Shown here: positions 47,565-50,202 of the stretch, in pieces | Layout: every line of letters starts with the position of its first letter | Position numbering within the stretch: position 1 is the first letter of the stretch | Assembly: GCA_003241595.1 (NCBI GenBank) | Contig: QFOU01000003.1 | Location: 1-50,202 of the forward strand | DNA: 50,202 nt | Reading direction: 5' to 3' | DNA from: Pseudomonas fluorescens | GTDB lineage: Bacteria > Pseudomonadota > Alphaproteobacteria > UBA2136 > UBA6156 | Made by a program: the position numbers and the translations under genes | The notes under the pieces: model-generated | What the model was told of the DNA's origin: nothing | The model's database searches: none | What the model saw: only the letters and a program-made list of their open reading frames with translations

Positions 47565-47588
47565 AAGTGGCCGCGGGCCGCTTTTTTT
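47565..47588 (+). terminator. Intrinsic terminator inside the rimP leader
   Basis: AAGTGGCC-GCG-GGCCGCTT (eight pairs, one G-T) followed by TTTTTTTATT, 61 bases before the rimP ATG. It could end trmB transcripts, make a short RNA of about 80 nt from the promoter at 47473, or act as an attenuator controlling rimP-nusA. Confidence 0.75.
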
Positions 47589-47648
47589 ATTGCCAACTCG
47601 GTGCCAGAGGAGGGAACCCAAACGGGTGCAAATGAGGGGAATACACAC

Positions 47649-48236
47649 ATGGCGACACTCGCCGAACAACTGAACCAACTTGCTGCCGGCGCCATGGCTG
47701 CGCACGGCCTTGTGCTGGTGCAGGCGCGCCTCAGCGGTGGTACCGCCTCGGGTCGTGGCAAGCTCACGCTCGATGTCATGGCCGAAATGCCCGATGGCTC
47801 CAGCCCTACATTGGATGCCTGCATCGCCGCCTCGCGCACCCTGTCCGCGCAAATGGACGTCGCCGATATCCTGAAGTCGCCCTACACCCTGGAAGTCGGC
47901 TCCCCCGGTCTCGAGCGCCCGCTGGTACAAACGTCCGATTACACCCGCTTCAACGGCAAGCAGGCCAAGGTGACCTTCACCCGTCCCATCGCCAATCCGT
48001 CCGGCAAGGGCGTGCTCGGTAGCGCCGTTGGCCAGATCACTGAACCCACCGACACCGGCATCACTCTTATCCTGAAGGAAGGCGGCCAGCCCATGGCCGT
48101 GGCCTTCACACAAATTCACCACGCCCACCTGTCGCCCAGCGCGGCTGAACTGGCCGAGATGATGAAGGCGGCCAACGCCCGCCAAGCCCAACTGAAACAG
48201 AGTTCCGAAGAGATTAACGAAGAGGAGAGCCAATAA
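47649..48236 (+). CDS. rimP: Ribosome maturation factor RimP
   Basis: 30S assembly factor, 195 residues. Signs: LNQLAAGAMAAHGLVLVQARLSGG, LTLDVMAEMPDGSSPTLDACIAASRTLSAQMDVADILKSPYTLEVGSPGLERPLVQTSDYTRFNGKQAKVTF, the last being the invariant YxLEVSSPGLxRPL..DF/Y motif of RimP. GAGGGG precedes the ATG at 47649. Its stop overlaps the nusA ATG (TAATG), so the two are translationally coupled. Confidence 0.95.
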   Translation: MATLAEQLNQLAAGAMAAHGLVLVQARLSGGTASGRGKLTLDVMAEMPDGSSPTLDACIAASRTLSAQMDVADILKSPYTLEVGSPGLERPLVQTSDYTRFNGKQAKVTFTRPIANPSGKGVLGSAVGQITEPTDTGITLILKEGGQPMAVAFTQIHHAHLSPSAAELAEMMKAANARQAQLKQSSEEINEEESQ

Positions 48237-49894
48237 TGGCACTTGAGTACCTACAGATCGCCGACATGGTCGCGCGCGAAAAGGATATCGAAAAAGAGCA
48301 GGTCATCGAAGTGATGGAACAAGCCATCCAGATGGCCGCCCGCAAAAAGCTGGCCGCCGAACTCGGCTTGCAACCGCTGGAACTGCTCGTGCAAGGCCAC
48401 ATCGACCGCGTCAGCGGCGAAGTCCACATCAAGCGCCTCACCCAAGTCGTGAAGATGGTTATGGAACCGATCTCGCCGGAAGAAGCCCGTGCCGCCGTCC
48501 GTGAAGGCCGCGAGCCCGAGCTGCGCCCCGCCTCCGATGGCCGTGGCTACCCGCTGAAGAGCAGCCCGTCGCAGATCCTGCTTGCCGAAGCCCAGAAAAT
48601 CAATCCGAACATCCAGATCGGCGAGTACCTGATGCAGGATCTTCCCGCCAAGTACTTCGATGGCCGCGTCGCCGCCCAAGCCGCCAAGCAGGTCATCTTC
48701 CAGAAGGTGAAGGACGTCGAGCGCGCCAAGGAACTCGAAGTCTTCAAAGACTCCGTCGGCACCATCATCTCCGGTATCGTAAAGCGTGCCGATTTCCACG
48801 GCGCCCTGATCGACCTCGGCCGCGCCGAAGCCTTCCTGCCGAAGGATGAAACCATCCAGCGCGAAACCTTCAAACAGGGCGACCGTATCCGCGCCTACGT
48901 GTACAAGGTCAACCCGCAAGCTCGCGGCCCGCAGATCTTCGTCTCCCGCACCCACCCGCAATACCTGGTGGAATTGTTTAAGGAGCAAGTTCCGGAAATC
49001 CAGAACGGAACCATCGAAGTCATGGGCGCCGCCCGCGACCCCGGCTTCCGCGCCAAGATCGCCGTGAAGTCTTACGACCGTAACCTCGACCCCGTCGGTG
49101 CCTGCGTTGGTATCCGTGGTGTTCGCGTGCAAGCCGTCACCACCGAACTGCAAGGCGAACGCGTCGACATCATCGAATGGTCGCCCAATGCCGCCGAGTT
49201 CCTCGTGCGTGCCATGCAACCGGCCCAAGTGAGCAAGGTGGTTCTCGATGAAGACGACAACCGCATCGAAGTGGTCGTTCCGCAAGATAACCTCAGCCTC
49301 GCCATCGGCCGCCGTGGTCAGAACGTGCGTCTTGCTTCCATCCTCACCGGCTGGGACATCGACGTGATGACCGACGCCGAAGAGTCCGAGCGCCGCACCA
49401 ACGAGTACAACATCCTGTCCACCAACCTGATGCAGAACCTCGACGTGGATGAAGTCCTCGCCCGCCTGCTCATCGCCGAAGGCTTCCGCAGCATCGACGA
49501 CCTGCTGAAGGTTAGCGCCGACGAGATCGCCGCTATCGAAGGCCTCGATGTCGGTATCGCCGAAGAACTGCAAAACCGCGCACAAGCCGCCATCACGGCT
49601 GCCGCCGAGCGCATCGAAAAGCTGGGTGTCTCCGAAGAGCTGAAGAACCTCAACGGCATGAGCGCCGACCTGATCGTGGCACTGGGCGAAAAGGGCATCA
49701 AAACCCTCGACGATCTGGGCGATCTGGCCACCGACGAACTGCAGGAAATGCTGCCCGCCGGTCTGCTGAACGATAAGCAAGCCCAAAAGCTCATCATGGC
49801 CGCCCGCCAACACTGGTTCGCCGAAGAAGAGGACGAGGAAGAAGACGAAGTTGCACAAACCGAAGCTGCCCCCCAGCCCTCCGCCAACGCCTAA
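48236..49894 (+). CDS. nusA: Transcription termination/antitermination protein NusA
   Basis: RNA polymerase-associated factor, 552 residues. N-terminal polymerase-binding domain (about 1-125), S1 domain (about 135-200; VGTIISGIVKRADFHGALIDLGRAEAFLPKDETIQRE), two KH domains (about 230-345; VGACVGIRGVRVQAVTTELQGERVDIIEWSP and LSLAIGRRGQNVRLASILTGW), then two helix-hairpin-helix units (FRSIDDLLKVSADEIAAIEGLDVGIAEELQNRA and GIKTLDDLGDLATDELQEML) in place of the longer acidic repeats of E. coli. Ends in an acidic tail (EEEDEEEDEV). A strong terminator follows, whereas ylxR and infB normally continue this operon. Confidence 0.97.
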   Translation: MALEYLQIADMVAREKDIEKEQVIEVMEQAIQMAARKKLAAELGLQPLELLVQGHIDRVSGEVHIKRLTQVVKMVMEPISPEEARAAVREGREPELRPASDGRGYPLKSSPSQILLAEAQKINPNIQIGEYLMQDLPAKYFDGRVAAQAAKQVIFQKVKDVERAKELEVFKDSVGTIISGIVKRADFHGALIDLGRAEAFLPKDETIQRETFKQGDRIRAYVYKVNPQARGPQIFVSRTHPQYLVELFKEQVPEIQNGTIEVMGAARDPGFRAKIAVKSYDRNLDPVGACVGIRGVRVQAVTTELQGERVDIIEWSPNAAEFLVRAMQPAQVSKVVLDEDDNRIEVVVPQDNLSLAIGRRGQNVRLASILTGWDIDVMTDAEESERRTNEYNILSTNLMQNLDVDEVLARLLIAEGFRSIDDLLKVSADEIAAIEGLDVGIAEELQNRAQAAITAAAERIEKLGVSEELKNLNGMSADLIVALGEKGIKTLDDLGDLATDELQEMLPAGLLNDKQAQKLIMAARQHWFAEEEDEEEDEVAQTEAAPQPSANA

Positions 49895-49910
49895 CCGCCA
49901 CGGCACACAA

Positions 49911-49941
49911 AAAGCCCCGTTCTTGTGGAACGGGGCTTTTT
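49911..49941. terminator. Bidirectional terminator after nusA
   Basis: AAAGCCCCGTTC, five-base loop, GAACGGGGCTTT, twelve perfect pairs, with TTTT on the plus strand and TTTTTGT on the minus strand; it lies between nusA and the convergent gene at 49962. Confidence 0.92.
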
Positions 49942-49961
49942 AAAGCGACGAGATTAGCGGC

Positions 49962-50202
49962 TCATGCGGGCTGCAGCGTTTCTACATACCGTGCGAAGGC
50001 GAACGTCTCCGTAAAGAAGGCTTTATTGTTCAAGATCAGATCCGCCGCATCCGCCACTTCCTGCGCGGGTACGCAATAAAAGTAAGGGTTACGGTAACGG
50101 ACCTCCGGTGTAGGTTGGCGTCGGTCGCGCACCAAGTCTTCAGTGTCGCTTTCCAAGCGCTTAAGCTCCCCCAGCACAAGGTCTGCCTTGTGCTGAGCGT
50201 CG
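49962..50202 (-). CDS. Hypothetical protein, 5' end outside window (partial)
   Basis: The last 79 residues of a minus-strand gene are visible and the frame stays open to the window edge. The tail is soluble and partly helical: KADLVLGELKRLESDTEDLVRDRRQ, then YRNPYFYCVPAQEVADAADLILNNKAFFTETFAFARYVETLQPA. A GTG at 50177 could be a start but nothing supports it over an upstream one. Not recognised. It converges on nusA. Confidence 0.55.
   Translation of the reverse strand, partial: DAQHKADLVLGELKRLESDTEDLVRDRRQPTPEVRYRNPYFYCVPAQEVADAADLILNNKAFFTETFAFARYVETLQPA

Noticed and set aside
47480..47600. tRNA gene upstream of rimP (as metY in E. coli)
   Set aside because: No GTTCRANNC T-loop, anticodon arm or acceptor stem is visible; only a promoter and a terminator hairpin.
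48251..49906. Open frame of 551 codons opposite nusA
   Set aside because: Antisense shadow; no Shine-Dalgarno, no family pattern, and it runs through the nusA terminator.
1..50202. CRISPR arrays, insertion sequences, prophage or integrative element boundaries
   Set aside because: No regularly spaced repeats, transposase, integrase, or tRNA-flanked direct repeats were seen.

Overview
This window looks like chromosomal DNA from an alphaproteobacterium whose order I cannot fix. The evidence is the set of gene neighbourhoods typical of that class: tsaE/amgK-murU-addB-addA-trxA, rpmI-rplT-pheS-pheT, the giant NAD-dependent glutamate dehydrogenase, tsaB-rimI, and phoH / ybeY-corC-lnt-regulator / metK-trmB-rimP-nusA. 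Almost everything is housekeeping. I see no prophage, insertion sequence, CRISPR array, rRNA or tRNA gene.

Layout. 1-8.5 kb (minus strand): a Nudix gene cut by the window edge, trxA, the AddAB recombination nuclease, and the cell-wall recycling pair MurU and a TsaE-AmgK fusion. 8.5-18 kb: aspS, an ankyrin membrane protein, a menorin-like protein, ihfB, an exported proline-rich protein, a MipA/OmpV outer-membrane protein, ppa, accD, a soluble globin-coupled chemoreceptor and a MazG-like protein. 18-25 kb: rpmI-rplT and pheS/pheT, split by a four-gene minus-strand cassette of unknown function and by two lipoprotein genes; then dsbB. 25-36 kb: pnp, trpS, an LPG-synthase-like membrane protein, and a minus-strand run of glutamate dehydrogenase plus two LysE-like exporters. 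36-50 kb: a flagellar-rod-like miniprotein, tsaB-rimI, small membrane proteins, phoH, an inverted block (XRE regulator, lnt, corC, ybeY), metK, trmB, and rimP-nusA, which ends at a terminator instead of running on to infB.

How the genes work together: translation (aspS, pheS, pheT, trpS, rpmI, rplT, tsaE, tsaB, rimI, trmB, rimP, ybeY), RNA turnover (pnp, ybeY, phoH), transcription (nusA), envelope biogenesis (lnt, murU/amgK, accD, dsbB) and recombination (addAB).

The strongest unusual signals are regulatory. (a) Many genes without a Shine-Dalgarno sequence have a -10-like hexamer 6-7 nt before the start codon, often with a -35-like hexamer 17 bp further upstream, which suggests widespread leaderless mRNAs. 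(b) A 22-nt element, repeated exactly before two genes of the four-gene cassette, places the Shine-Dalgarno sequence in the loop of a perfect hairpin that abuts the ATG. (c) A perfect palindrome covers the predicted +1 of a small secreted-protein gene. All functional calls come from reading the sequence; no database search was run.
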